Shown here one piece after another: positions 10,600 to 22,193 of a stretch of DNA of 64,000 nt (its first letter is position 1; the number at the start of each line of letters is the position of its first letter). Both the position numbers and the translations under genes were made by a program. This DNA is from Monoplex corrugatus (taxonomy: Eukaryota > Mollusca > Gastropoda > Littorinimorpha > Ranellidae). The notes under the pieces were generated by a model. The model had not been told where the DNA came from and ran no database searches. It saw nothing but the letters and a program-made list of their open reading frames with translations. The stretch lies in NCBI GenBank assembly GCA_030674185.1, contig JAPXFY010000031.1, positions 41,545,032-41,609,031 of the forward strand, in the 5' to 3' direction.

Positions 10600-11815
10600 G
10601 TTTGTATTTGTGCAGCCGAATTATTTATAATCTGTAAAATGTATTTATGTTTCTGTACATTCCCCTTTCTCGGCAATACTGTCAATGAAATGCTTTCTTG
10701 TGTGGAAATATGTTTGAAACAGTACAGTACTTTGTCTCCTTTCTTATGCTGTTTGGTTGCTCAAATCACCATGGTTAATTGCTATAAGTAATGATCTATT
10801 TAACGAAACAAGACAGACAGACTGCTTTTCAGTACAACTGCATCCATCAAGGAATGAAAAGAAACAGCAAGTAAGTTTTAATTTATCAACTACAAATTTC
10901 TTCAGACATGTAGTTGTCGTTTGTGGAGTGCGACTTCCATATGCACTTAGTGATATGGCCATATGTGGCAGGTAAAAACCTTGCCATGTAGCAGTCATTC
11001 TCTTTTTTGAGGAGGTCAGCATGTTCGGCTGTATTTTTGTTGTATATTGCCCTGCAGGTTAACATTTAGTAACCATGGCTGGGCATAATTTCTGGATGAC
11101 TGTGAACTGCAGTCTGTGCACTAAATTTAGTGAACATGAGCATTTCTGCCATAGCCGCTGTTTGGCCACTAAACATGGGTCAAATTTGAGGCAAAGATAA
11201 AACTGGCTTGGACTGTCCACATTATACTGTGTCCATCCGTGGGATTCTCAGTGTCATCAGTGAGTGCACATGGTGAAGCCTATCTGATGATGTTTATATT
11301 CCATTGTGGATCCTGTACTGGGGTACTAAGATTGAAACTCCATCCCATGTCAGATAGGAAGTGCCACTGTTCCAGTTAGGTCTCTACAGCAATGTTTGAG
11401 GTTCACCCATTTCAGGGTTTAGGATCGGGATTAGGGTTAGGATTGTGATAGGCTGTGAGAGCCAAGTGACTGATGTGTATACAAGAATAAGAAGATTAAG
11501 TTAGCATTGAACTCAAAGCTGTGGTAGGGTGTTAAATAAATAGCTCGTATTGAACACAAAGATTTTGAAAATGTGATTATGTAATCATGATAACTTGGAT
11601 TTCACTTTTGACTCTTAACTTTTTTCATTCAGTTTTCATCGGCAGGTATTAATCTGAGTGGAGAGACAGGGACCGAGATTTCCCGTAAGTTGATGTCTCT
11701 CATGATTTAAGTGATATGTTGTGGACGTTCACTTTGGCAGTGTGCTAACATTTTAGGTAGTAACTTTTGTCTTCAGTGAATGACTTGTAAACATTCTTGC
11801 CCTGTCCCTTCCTCC
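10600..11815. other. No supported gene
   Basis: Mixed sequence. A 39-bp exon-like interval at 11647-11685 sits between a pyrimidine-rich stretch ending GGCAG and CCC|GTAAGT, but it shows no similarity I recognise. A short degenerate TTAGGG-like patch is at 11416-11440. Confidence 0.4.
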
Positions 11816-12165
11816 ACACACATGCATGCATGCATTCATACATACACACATGTGCATCGTTGCTGTGGAAATCAGATTCAGCAGTGTGGAAACATTGGGT
11901 AGTAACCTTCATCTGTGTGGAATGATTAGAAAATACTCACACACACTTTCTTGCCTGTCCACTCTACACATGTGTATACATATATCCATACATACACACA
12001 TGTATGCCATAATAGGGCATACATACCTACACATGCAAACATGCATACACATAAGAACACACATGTAAATACAAATACACACACATACCTACATGCACAC
12101 CACACAAATATATACACATATACACATACACATAGACACACACACATACTAACACCCTCAACTGT
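11815..12165 (+). repeat. Imperfect CA/CATA-rich region
   Basis: Mixed ACAC, CATACA and ATAC units over ~350 bp with a non-repetitive gap at 11860-11935. The open frames are low-complexity. Confidence 0.75.
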
Positions 12166-12960
12166 CACCTGTCAGCATCATGGTGTTCAATGGTAGTCAC
12201 TGCATCAGGCTCCATGACAATTCTCCTCCATTCACTGTGATCCTCAAACCACTGATGTTGATGTGGTTGTTATATAGGAGGTGGGTGATCTGCTTGGATT
12301 TCTTTTGGCTTCAGTTTTTTTCTGCAGAACCGTTGTCATTAATATTGTGTTGGTGTAGCATTTTTGCAGTAGACATACACATACAAATACAAAACACACA
12401 TGAGGTACCTACATATACATACACACTTGTACATACACACATGCGCACCATAATTAAATGATAGATTAAGAGATGTTTAGCATTTGTTGTATTTGTTTTG
12501 TGTCCCTGTCAGGTAGGTAATTACACCAGTTTTTTGCACACAGGCTGCTGTGGTCTGTATGAATGAGTCTTGTCTGTTTAGGTTGTTGTCGATTGTTTTT
12601 CTTTGTTCTCTGAAACTTTGTTTAGTGCCTTAAATGTGCAGACAGCTGTGAATTTCCATCTGAGTAAAGTATTTGCTGCTGGTAAACTTGGGTTATGTTG
12701 TGTTTCTGTGGTGGTGAGTGTGTGCCTGTGAGAGGTGTGTGTGTGTGTGTGTATGTGAGGGAGAGAGAGAGAGATGCAAATGGCTTACATCATAAAATAC
12801 CAATGTCCCTTATGAAGGAGTGTGTGTATGAACATATATAGTTTATGACAAGAAATCAAGCAAATGTAAACATACACAATTTATAACATAACAAATAAAA
12901 AATCATTTGCAAGGTATAAAATAACTACAATAGCGTAGTCTCTCTCATCTTGAATGCGTC
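12165..12960. other. No recognisable feature
   Basis: Contains short CA-rich (12370-12445) and TG/GA-rich (12717-12775) patches. No gene or shared repeat seen. Confidence 0.4.
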
Positions 12961-12963
12961 ATA

Positions 12964-13540
12964 TCCCTGTGGAGGTGCTTGGAATTTTTTCAGTGTAAGT
13001 TGTATCCCCACCTTCTGGAAATTCTCTGTTAGAAACTGCCTCTTTTCTGTCAATCTGTTTGTTTCTGCCTTGCTCCTTTGTTTTCAGCATTGCCTCCTTT
13101 CTCGTTTTCTGTCTTGCTGGTCCATTCATCTTGTGTTTTCTATGAAGCCTTACATACTTTCTGTCTATAAAGGTTGATAACTGGGCACGTGTACATTAAT
13201 TACATCGTCAGCTCAATGGAAATGTGAATTGCTTAGTGGCAAGTTTAGGTCTATACACCAGCGTTTAATGCACTCATATGTTTTTGTGGATGTAGTTATG
13301 TTTATGCATTTTGAATCAAGTTTGTTTTTATCCCTCGTGATATCTTGGGAGAATGGCCAATGCAGATGTATGTCCTTGATTATTTGTGTGAATGCATTGA
13401 TATGTGTGCTTCATTTTCTTTTCCACGTTTTACTTTTTTTTTTTCCAAAATAATCGATGTGTTTAGGTGTGTGTTTTGTTCGAGATGGTTATAGTCCTGA
13501 TATGGCTCTGAATAATTGGCTGGGATTTAAATACCGAGGA
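12964..13540 (+). repeat. Interspersed family A, copy 2
   Basis: Near full-length diverged copy, from CCCTGTGGAGGTGCTTGGA to GATATGGCTCTGAATAATTG and CTGGGATTTAAAT. Orientation is the same as copy 1. Confidence 0.85.
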
Positions 13541-13639
13541 AAAAGGAACGTTTTTTTTTAATATCAAAGATAACGTGAGTTTTTCACAGGCTCATTATTT
13601 TTTGAGAACGTGAAGTAAGGTGAGTTCTGAACTACTTAG

Positions 13640-13972
13640 AGCAATCTGTTCTTTTCTAAGTTATTCCAAGAATGGAAGCTGTGCCCTGTGTGTGTGTGAG
13701 AGAGAGAGAGAGATCTGTTCTAAGTTATTCCAGGAATGGAAGCTGTGCCCTGTGTGTGTGTGAGAGAGAGAGAGAGATCTGTTCTAAGTTATTCCAAGAA
13801 TGGAAGCTGTGCCCTGTGTGTGTGTGAGAGAGAGAGAGAGATCTGTTCTAAGTTATTCCAGGAATGGAAGCTGTGCCCTGTGAGAAAGAGAGAGAGAAAT
13901 CTGTTCTTTTCTAAGTTATTCCAGGAATGGAAGCTGTGCCCTGTGTGTGTGAGAGAGAGAGAGAGAGAGCCC
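13640..13972 (+). repeat. ~65-bp minisatellite with embedded TG/GA runs, five copies
   Basis: The unit TTCTAAGTTATTCCAGGAAT, GGAAGCTGTGCCCTGTG, (TG)n(AG)n is repeated five times. Unit length varies through the embedded dinucleotides. Confidence 0.92.
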
Positions 13973-14058
13973 CACTGAACTATTAATGTGTTGTACCTCT
14001 GTTTCTCTATTTGTTCATTTGCTAACGTTTTGTGTCCACACTTATACACATGCTCATG

Positions 14059-14131
<73 letters not shown>
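14059..14131 (+). repeat. CA microsatellite
   Basis: (CA)~36, uninterrupted. Confidence 0.96.
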
Positions 14132-14133
<2 letters not shown>

Positions 14134-14369
14134 CCCAACATGTCACCGTGCAGTCAAGTTCAAGGCCATCAGTAAGCAGAGGGGCTGGCTGTGACCTACT
14201 CACATGTATTATGCGACACAAATCTTTCATCATAAGTCACAGGAAACAAATCGCACAAATGATTGCAAAAGTTTGCGATTTGATCATGAAGGATTCATCT
14301 CAGCCAGGCAATTCCATATATTTCTCCCAAATTTGCCTGTAAGTATCTGGCATTGTCAGACTCCTCAAG

Positions 14370-14800
14370 CCTACGCGAAACCCTATGTGCTGGCACGGTC
14401 TTGAAACAAGGGGAGGGGGAAAATAGCACTTGTTAAACAATGAGCCAACACCACCATAACGATAAAGTATTGTCAGTTTCGGTTTCTCAAGATACGATCT
14501 CCGTGCTCGAAGTAAATTCTTTATACACTGAAACCATGTTATGGACAAGATCCAAAATGAGCATGGCATTAGACTTAAAAACCTGCACATAAGTTCTATG
14601 CTTTGACAAGGTCTGGAGGTCCCACCTAGTACGATGGTTTTCTTCATCGGAGCGTGAAGATAGGCAGCGAACAAGCCAGAAAAAAATGTGGCCCACACAA
14701 GGATTGAACCCATGACCTACACCTTTTCAGCATGGTTCTCTAGTGAATTGGGCTGATGAGCTCTATCATGGCATGCTTGAGGGTCAAACCCACAATACCT
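14370..14800 (-). repeat. Candidate tRNA-derived SINE
   Basis: On the minus strand there is a B-box-like GGGTTCAATCC in the context GTAGGTCATGGGTTCAATCC, preceded by a weak A-box-like region, with a non-coding body toward lower coordinates. No second copy was found in the window, so the call is tentative. Confidence 0.35.
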
Positions 14801-15169
14801 CTATTACGGGCATGGCACTCTAATCAGATAAGCTAATGGGGCCAAACCATGACTACTGACTCCACCTGAAGAAGGCCTTGGGAGAAGCCTGGAACATTCA
14901 TGTCGTCACTGACAGGTAAGCTTTGAAAGGAAGCTGTTTTTTTCATTAAATGACAAATTCTATATTATAGAAGTGTCGTGACAAAGGTTTTTTTGTTGTT
15001 GTTTGTTTGTTTGTTTGCTGTCACATTCAGAGTTTAATCTCAAGAATGAATATGATATTTTTGTAGAGCATCCACAGGCACACTCAGATTCTCCCACAGG
15101 TTCAGTGACGTCAGCCAGATGTTTTCTCTTAGTGACTGGTAGCTCTCATAGTCCTGGAGGATGTGTTCT

Positions 15170-15262
15170 GCTGTCTGGAGGCAAAGTAGTTAATGCAGTG
15201 GATTAACAACAGGGAGGTTGAAAGTTCAAATCCCATCCACCTGACCAGTCACCTTAAGAATT
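15170..15262 (+). repeat. tRNA-like SINE head (tentative)
   Basis: TAGTTAATGCAGTGG (A-box-like), then GAAAGTTCAAATCCCA (B-box-like) at the usual spacing. It lies directly before the CR1 relic. No cloverleaf was established; it could be chance. Confidence 0.3.
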
Positions 15263-16981
15263 ACTGGCTAACGTCCTGTCCCTGTTTAATTTCAAAAATG
15301 GTAGGAAGAATTGTCCTTTCTCTGCTTCTTGACACGATCCACACCAGTCTTCCTTCAATACTGGTCACAGCACACACACTTCAGTAGCTGGGGGTTTTCA
15401 GTGATCCCCTCACTGCTCTTAACAACAACAACATTTCACATCGTGTCTCCTTAACTTTTCTGCCGTTTATTTAAAAAAAAAATTTATACAGCATATCATG
15501 ACATTCTCCTTTCTTGGCTTGATTCATGTGGAATCTGTAACGCTGCAATTGCACGATCTAAATATTTCAATAGGTGCACTCGAAAACTCGCAATGATCTC
15601 TACTCTCTTGAAACATCTCTAAACTGTATCATCCCACAAAACTCAGTTCTTGGATTATACTATTTGTTCTCTGTACTAGAATAGTATATGGTGTTGTCGC
15701 CTTTCATTTTCTGTCACATGTGATGTCTCTACTTTTTTGTTCAGATGGTACTCAGCTTTATCAATGTGACAATTTGACAAATATTGATTATATGATTTCT
15801 ACCACCCAAAATTATAAAACTGAACTTAAGTTTTGAATGACAAGGAACCAACTTCAGCTAAATGACAGGAACAAGGCTCATTACTCCACCAAAACTCCAA
15901 AAGTGTCCTTTTCCATCTGTCATGTTTGTCAGACGCACTTACAGTCGATTTACCACAAGTACATGATCCTGATGTCGTATTCAATCAGTTATCTCCTTTA
16001 AACAGTAGTGGACAATCTAGAACTGAGGAAAAGCAGTGCTGTTCATCGTTACCTTTCCACTGATGCCACTAAGTACTTATTTGTTCGTTTGTTCTGTCTC
16101 AAGTTTCACCATAGCAACACACCTTTAGCTGGCTTTCCAAAATGATTTCTCCACAGGGTCCAGAAAGTTCAAACGAATGCTGCCCCGCTAGTTTTCAAAT
16201 CTTCCAAATACAAGCATGTCTCAATCCTCTTCTCAAATCATTGCATTGGCTTCCTGTTCAATCTAGCGTCAAGAACAAACTCTTTGATTATGCTTCAGTA
16301 TCTCTATGACATTCTTAACATCTGTAATCCATGCAGAAAGTTTTGTCCCTCGGCCTCTTTTGATTTGAAATATTTGGTGTTCCATCTTTCAAAACAAAAT
16401 TTTATCCAGCATCAGTTTCGTTGCTTAACAAGTCCAGTTGTATGAAATGAAATCCCTGCGCAAAATAGACATTCAGCGTCAGTTGCTTCCTTCAAATCTG
16501 CAGGTAAGACTTGTCTTTTTCAACTATAATTTGTGTTATGTGTGCATAAGCATGTGTGTGATGTGGTGTGGTGTGGTGTGGTGTGGTAGGTGTAGTGTGG
16601 TGTGGTATGGTATGGTGTGGTGTTGTGGTGTGGTGTGGTGTGGTGTGTGTGTGTGTGCGTGCGTGCGTGCCTGTGCGTGCGTATGTGCACGTATGTGTAT
16701 GTGTGTGCATGTGTGTGTGTGGCATGTGTGTGTGTGTGGTGTGAGAGAGAGAGAGGAGAAGGTTATGAGTGTACGTTTGTGTGTGTGAGTATGTATACGT
16801 GCGTAGAGAAATTAATGAGAATGTTATGTGTGCATGTCTGTTCATGCGCGTATGCGTCTTTTAGTATGTATGCGAAGGTGTTGTGTGTGTGCGCGTGTGT
16901 ATGTGAGTGTGTGTGTATGTATTGTGTGCGTATTTATGTATGTATGCCTGTATGTAGCTGCGTGTGTGTCTATGTGGGGGC

Positions 16982-17036
<55 letters not shown>

Positions 17037-17290
17037 GAGAGACGTATATTCATTGCTCTTGACTTTTGAAGGTACAAGTTTCATGTCTCTTCCCCACCCC
17101 CATCCGTCGTTTACTATTGTAGACAATGAAGGGTTTACATGTCGAAGCAGACATTTTATTGCCATTCATTGTTGTCATGAATTTGCCTAAATTTGTCCGC
17201 TTCTGGCACTTTTACTTTTGTTAAACACTTAGGGCTCTTGTGAGATGTTGCACTATACAAGTAGTGATTATTACTTTATTATCTCAGCCA
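15240..17290 (+). pseudogene. Degenerate CR1-type LINE (reverse transcriptase and 3' end)
   Basis: This is a frame-broken plus-strand relic. Recognisable pieces in order: LISKMVGRIVLSLLLDTI-like RT N-part (~15290), FLAWF (~15515), QNSVLGL (~15635), a mutated catalytic box reading DGTQLYQ (~15745, where functional CR1 elements have DDTQLY), TPLAGFPK (~16120), RVQ.VQTNAAPLVFKSSKYK (~16150), IGFLFNLASRTN (~16245) and YLVFHLS. These are the palm and thumb blocks of CR1 reverse transcriptase. A TG/TATG-rich stretch follows, then GCACTTTTAC...GTTGCACTATACAAGTAGTG plus an ATTATTA tail at 17190-17282, which fits a CR1 3' end. The N-terminal endonuclease is absent. It cannot encode protein. Confidence 0.75.
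16555..17033 (+). repeat. TG/GTGGT array followed by (GA)n
   Basis: GTGTGGTGTGGT units, then TG/TATG/TGCG units, ending in (AG)25 at 16984-17033. It probably expanded inside the CR1 3' UTR. Confidence 0.85.
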
Positions 17291-17500
17291 AGACAACTGC
17301 AGACGCTCAACAAACAACACAACCAGGTCCTCAGACTCATCACTGGAGCAATGAGGTATATGCCTGTCAAAAAATATGAAGACATCTGACAAGAATTCTC
17401 CAAGTTTGTCTAGACTCACTGCCATTTGCCTGTCTAAAAAAATGAAGACACCTAACAAGAATTCTCCAAACTTATCTTGACTCACTATCCATTATACATG
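17278..17500 (+). pseudogene. LINE reverse-transcriptase C-terminal fragment with 66-bp duplication
   Basis: The plus strand reads TLNKQHNQVLRLITGAMR..P, the common 'QN-ALRLITGA' block downstream of RT in Jockey/I-type LINEs. The following ~66 bp (TGCCTGTC.AAAAA...GACTCACT) occurs twice in tandem (17360 and 17426). Stops interrupt the frame. The clade is uncertain. Confidence 0.5.
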
Positions 17501-18230
17501 ATCAGACATTTTGTGGAGCATAGCGGACTCAAAGGAACAGGCAAGCTGACCACAGTCCAGTATACTGTTGCACCAGTCTGCATCTGTAGTGTGCGTGCAT
17601 GTTAGGTGTTTTCATGTTTCCACAAGACAACCACTGACATGACCTTATCGTACATATTTGTGACACATTCTCACAAAAGGCACAATACGTCTCAGTTTGG
17701 GCATTTTTAGGTTTTCGTATCACTATAAAGTTTAGAATCTCAGCTTTCAAATGGTACTAAAGTTGAGTTTCAGGCTACAAAAACAAAAAAGTTATGGGGT
17801 TTCAAAGATGAGAGGGGTCAAGTCAGCCATTTTGAGAAAAACTGTTGAAGAGAATAGGCCTGAATTGAAAAGGTATTGTTAGAAACTCCTTAGCAACAAG
17901 CATTAAATATCAACCAAAATCAGCTGAAATTCCATACTTCCCTTGTTTACTTAATTGTCCATCCATCCAAAACAACGAAAAGAAAAATAACTTTAAGAAA
18001 AGTGTACTTTATTCACCAAAATGTTTCGGAACTTGTGAATATTTTGAAAGGAGAAGAAAACATTAAAACACAAGAAAATGATACTTATCGATTGAATTTG
18101 ATTTTGTTGTGTTAGGACATGGTGTAAAAGTGGTTATAAAGCATGAAAATGCAGAAAACTCAAAATCGACTTGTTGTCCCTGTTCGAGTTTTCAGCCCAC
18201 AGCAGCAGAAGGCCTCACCCGACTTATTGT
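17500..18230. other. No recognisable feature
   Basis: Mixed sequence; no gene or shared repeat seen. Confidence 0.4.
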
Positions 18231-18234
18231 ACCT

Positions 18235-18442
18235 TTAGTCAGAGCGGGTCACATTTGGTATTCTGCATGCGTATACACACAAAGGGAATTTTGGCACAGG
18301 CGGTGCTGCACACATGTTGACTTGGGAGATAAAAATCTCTAACCTTTATTCACCAGGCAGAGGAGTCTAGGCAAATTGCACGTAAAGGGTCTGAGTCAAA
18401 GAGTAATGTTTACCCACTAGACTACTATATGCGTCTATGAAC
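18235..18442 (-). repeat. SINE family 2 (tRNA-derived), copy 1
   Basis: Read on the minus strand: AGTGGGTAAAC (A-box-like), then a diverged B-box region, GCCTGGTGAATAAAGG and TCTCCCAAGTCAACATG. Same order as 41090-41268 (plus) and 47806-48002 (minus). Confidence 0.55.
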
Positions 18443-18461
18443 ATACACATGAACATACACA

Positions 18462-18800
18462 TATACGAGACAGAGCCCAAGTGTATAACCAACCCCACCC
18501 CACCCCTTTCATGACGATTCATTTACCCCACCCCCTTCCTAGTAGCGAGAAACTAGGAGAAAACAGTCCTCACAGGAGAAGCCTCCTCTCAAACAAGTGT
18601 TTGGGCCCTAAACATCTTGCGCTCTAAAGAGGGTACGAGACAGAGCCAAAGTGTATACCCCCCCCCCCCCCTTCATCACGATTCGTTTACCCTACCCCCT
18701 CCCTAGTATAAAGAAACTAGGAGGATACAGTCCTCACAAGAGAAGACCCCTCTCAAGCACGTGTTTGGGCCCTAAACTTCTCGCAGTCTAAGGAGGCTGG
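18462..18800 (+). repeat. ~173-bp direct tandem duplication
   Basis: Both copies run from TACGAGACAGAGCC.AAGTGT through GAAACTAGGAG, CAGTCCTCACA and GTGTTTGGGCCCTAAAC, at 18465 and 18635. Each contains a C-rich run. Function unknown. Confidence 0.85.
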
Positions 18801-18970
18801 ACCACATCTAGGTCATAACGCCTGAATGCCCCTCTAGTCAGGCGCCTCAAGGCAAAGTCACCTTTGTTGCGGATGTCTGAACGTTTGGCTATTGAATACT
18901 AGTTATACATTGTAAAACTTTAACCCTGATAAAGTGCAAAACAAGTGTGACTGCCCGCGTTCAAGCAAAC

Positions 18971-19358
18971 AGGAACCTGAAAAAACACGAAAGAAGAATG
19001 CGAACGCGTATTTAATACGAGACAAGACAGGCGCAAATTTTCGGCCAACTGGTCTTTGTCAAGCGTAAGATTACAAACAAACAAAGACCAGATATAAAAA
19101 TCATGAGACAAAGACTGAAACTTCCCTGCTGCTGCTGCTGTTGGATGTCATCTTAGTCAGTTTATTCCTTTTCTCACATTGGACACAGCAGCAGGGAAGT
19201 TTCAGTCTTTTTCTCATAATTTTTGTATCTGGTGTTTGTTTGTTTGTAATCTTACGTTTGACAAAGGCCAGTTGGCCGAAAACTTGCACCTGTCTTGTCT
19301 TGTTGTATTAAATACGCGTTCGTATTCTTCTTTCGTGTTTTTCTTTTCTGGTTCCTGA
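18971..19358. repeat. Foldback: ~170-bp inverted repeat with short loop
   Basis: The left arm (18971-19140: AGGAACCTGAAAAAACACGA ... CTTCCCTGCTGCTGCTG) is complementary to the right arm (19187-19358). Only a ~45-bp loop, with internal CAGCAG copies, separates them. Arms differ by about a dozen bases and small indels. It abuts the end of the minus-strand LINE at 19385. Confidence 0.9.
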
Positions 19359-19384
19359 TAAAGTTCATTTTGTTCCTCTTTGAT

Positions 19385-20762
19385 TAGATCCAACTGGAAC
19401 ACTTTTCAACCGCTTCTGTCATTGCCTTAATTAAGGACTTTGGTCCTTTCCTTCACAGAAATCAGAAGTTCTTTCATGAGGTCATAAGCAGCTGTGTCTA
19501 CCAACCCCGTTGTTTCAACCTCTATGGCGTGGACTTTGGTTTGGAAGCCAGATTCCCTCACTGGCTAGACTGAAATACTTTTCATTGTTGTGGACTTCAT
19601 CTTTTTCACTTTCGTATGGCATAGTAACTTTGATCAGATTCGTTTATTTTGATGAATGGGAATGGAATGTTATATCCGGTCTCATACCACACTTGCTGAT
19701 GTTTTCTGGTGTCCCCCCCCCCCCCCTTTCTAGAAAATCTAATGCACTCACAGTCATCTGCTTCATCCAGCAGATCCCACTTCCATGCTACTGATGTTAT
19801 ATATTTTTTAAGACCACAGTTTGCTGCCTTCTACCATTCAGAAGGTTGCTAGGACTTCTGATGGCATATTTCTTTTTCCTTTGCCATACTAATCGCTTGT
19901 GCAGTATTTATTAACCGCTTGGCTGTGCCTTAGTGTGTACCTTCCTTGGGTCAGCACTACTTTGATGAGCACAGGATATGTTCCGTTGTTTGTTTTGACA
20001 GAGAGGGCAAGCTAGGCCATCCGATTTTCCTCATGTCACCAAATCTGCATACGGGGGCAGAAGATTATAATTATACAGACCTGAGGAAGAAACTGATTCT
20101 GAGAGGGGCCATATGCCATATTGCATTCTAGCTGAGAATTCTTTGGAGTGCTCTTTCCCACTGTCCTTTGTCCCTGTTGGCCTTTCTGGACTGTCTTCTG
20201 GATCCTTTCGGCATCATCTTTCCTTCTTGATCTCTTGTATTACAATGTCTCTCTGTATTTCCCCCCTTTGCCTTTTGTTGTTGTTGTTTTCTTTTGTTGT
20301 CGTTGATCCCAGTCCCTCCCAACTGAATTGTGTGTGTCCTGTTATTTCTCTGACCTTGAGGTTTTCCTTTGCTACTCCCTCTTGGTAGTCGTAGACTTTC
20401 TAGTTCTGCCAGTCTTCAGATTGGGCTGGACTGATTTCACAACCTTGTTGCCTAAGCCCTCAAACATGCTAAGAAGCCTGATCTTTCCCACCCTGTGCTC
20501 CTTAACGATGGATCTTAGGGGTAGCTTGGGGATGGGGGACAATAGAGTGCAACGTCAGTGAGACCTGATGGGACGCTAAACCATTTTGTTGTGCATTTAT
20601 TGATTTTGGTATGGTAGTGCTGGTGTTGTATATCAGTAGCAGCCAGAGGAATTTTGGAATCAGCATAAACTGCACACACCAGATTTTGTATTTGTCAAGA
20701 AGGCTACGCTGATCTATTACTTGCAGGATTTCGTCTGCTATTTGCTTGGTTTCATCCCCCTT
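19385..20762 (-). pseudogene. RLE-type LINE, piece 3: RT thumb, CCHC and endonuclease region
   Basis: Decayed 3' portion of a minus-strand LINE (coding runs from high to low coordinates). Readable blocks in order: ADEILQVIDQRSLLDKYKIW then CVQFMLIPKFLW (~20750-20660), SGLTDVALY (~20555), PLRSIVKEHRVGKIRLLSMF (~20515), EGVAKENLKVREITGHTQ (~20380-20330), LPPYADLVT and CPLC (~20050-20000, first half of a zinc knuckle), LTQGRYTLRHSQAVNKYC (~19950), RPDI (~19680) and TMPYESEKDEVHNNEKY (~19620). The CPLC...RPDI...TxPYE order matches the CCHC plus restriction-like endonuclease tail of R2/Hero/NeSL-like LINEs as I remember them. Many stops and frameshifts; inactive. The clade name is tentative, but continuity with the 25.8-26.3 and 30.0-30.7 kb pieces is well supported. 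Confidence 0.7.
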
Positions 20763-20796
20763 TATATATATATTTTATATATATATCGCCCTTCCT
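20762..20796 (+). repeat. TA-rich microsatellite at the LINE interruption
   Basis: TATATATATATTTTATATAT between LINE piece 3 and the nested insertions. The other side of the interruption (25682-25790) is also TA repeat. Confidence 0.8.
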
Positions 20797-21020
20797 CATA
20801 TTTATGAGGAAGGGTGATTTGGAGCACCTGGTTACAACGGGAAAGCTGGAGGGAAAGAGAGCACCGGGTAGACCCAGGGAGAAAATGATGGACTGACTTG
20901 CAGAGTGGCTGGGGACGAGGGGGTGGGAGAGATGCTAGGGGCAACGAGAGATAGAGACAGATGGAAGTCCATGATCGCCAACGCCGTGCGGCAGGGCATC
21001 TGATGATGATGATGATGATG
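20790..21020 (+). pseudogene. RTE-type LINE 3' fragment (copy 2)
   Basis: Same 3' end as 213-577 and 56165-56965: GATTTGGAGCACCTGGTTAC, GAGAGCACCGGGTAGACCC and GTGCGGCAGGGCATCTGATG. It ends in a (GAT)n tail at 21000-21022. Its first bases form a small hairpin (CCCTTCCTCATA / TATGAGGAAGGG). Confidence 0.88.
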
Positions 21021-21043
21021 ATATATATATATATATATATATA

Positions 21044-22191
21044 TGTAACAGAGTGCCTTGCTCTGTTACGATCTTTCCCCATTTACCTACAACGCTCAAA
21101 GGCAACGCCGTGTAGCGTGCTTGCCTAGATAAAAAACGCCTTGCATTCTCTGGGCCTAATTATACTGGTATTTCACAGCCTCTGCCTATCCATAGCTATG
21201 CATTAATCATTCCAAAGATCTAACCAGTACATGACACATATACATTGTAGATAACACACTGCTAAACAATTAGCAGATCTACAATGTGTACATGTACTCT
21301 AAAGCAGGCCTATGACAAGGTTTTGTCGTCATCTCCAGTCAGTATTATGTTGTAGTTTTACAGAACGTAGAGGGGGGGGCCGTCACTAATGTATGCATGC
21401 TGCCTTCAGCATTATAGAACAATCGCCGTGTAATTGCCGGCGGGAACACTCAGACAATGACCGCATGGCGCGTCTGTCTCAACCGCCTTAGGTATTTGTG
21501 GCTCAATAGCGAGGACATACCCACTCGCGAAACTGCCGGACAATGACCACCGTTTCACTTGTGTGTACTGACGCGCTGCGTTAAAACTACACACTAAGTG
21601 TTGACTTATTAATTAGGTGAGAACAACCAATCAGACCTTGGCATCTGGTTGATTGATTAATTTGGTGAGAACAACCAATCAGACCTTGCCATCTGAAAGG
21701 TTTGAGATTTGAAAATATGACCATCATGCTCTGTTCCCAGAGTACAAATTAACAAGGCGCATCATAGCGTGGGCTTTTCCACCGCCACTCTCAGTATTAC
21801 CAGAGGTGCCCTTTCCTGCCACCACTCTTGATCTCACAGCAGGTGATCATCTTCACGGCGTTACTGTAGCACTGTCTTCCTTCCTGTCTTCTTCTTCGTA
21901 TTCTTTTGTCTCCTTCCATATCCCAGTACGGTCCTTTTCCCTTATTGTCATTTTCCCATTTTCCCTGTTTTCCTTCCCTACCTATCCTCATCAAGAGATA
22001 ATAAAGAGTCAAGTAACACAACGAGGACTTGTCTTTTGATTGAGAGACTTCCCTTTCTGCTCTGGATTATAGGACCACCACAGCAATCATCACCAAACCC
22101 CTTAACCCACTCAGTCCATCACACCTGGCGCTGCCATATCACCAATATCATCATAATCACCTTGCCCCCCTTAACCACGCGACCTATCACA
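21044..22191 (+). repeat. 5' LTR
   Basis: Begins TGTAACAGAGTGCCTTGCTC and ends TATCACA. Contains two CCAAT-type boxes in a tandem duplication (AGAACAACCAATCAGACCTT at 21621 and 21669) and an AATAAA at 22000 that may mark the end of R. A 60-codon minus-strand open frame inside is present in both LTRs only because the LTRs are copies. Confidence 0.9.
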
Positions 22192-22193
22192 CC

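Noticed and set aside
11416..11445. Telomere-like TTAGGG patch
   Set aside because: Only two imperfect units.
11647..11685. Short exon-like interval flanked by AG and GTAAGT
   Set aside because: Only 39 bp, no similarity, no partner exon; splice-like flanks occur by chance.
21412..21594. 60-residue minus open frame present twice (also 24860-25042), identical
   Set aside because: Identical only because it lies in both LTRs; no start context or similarity.
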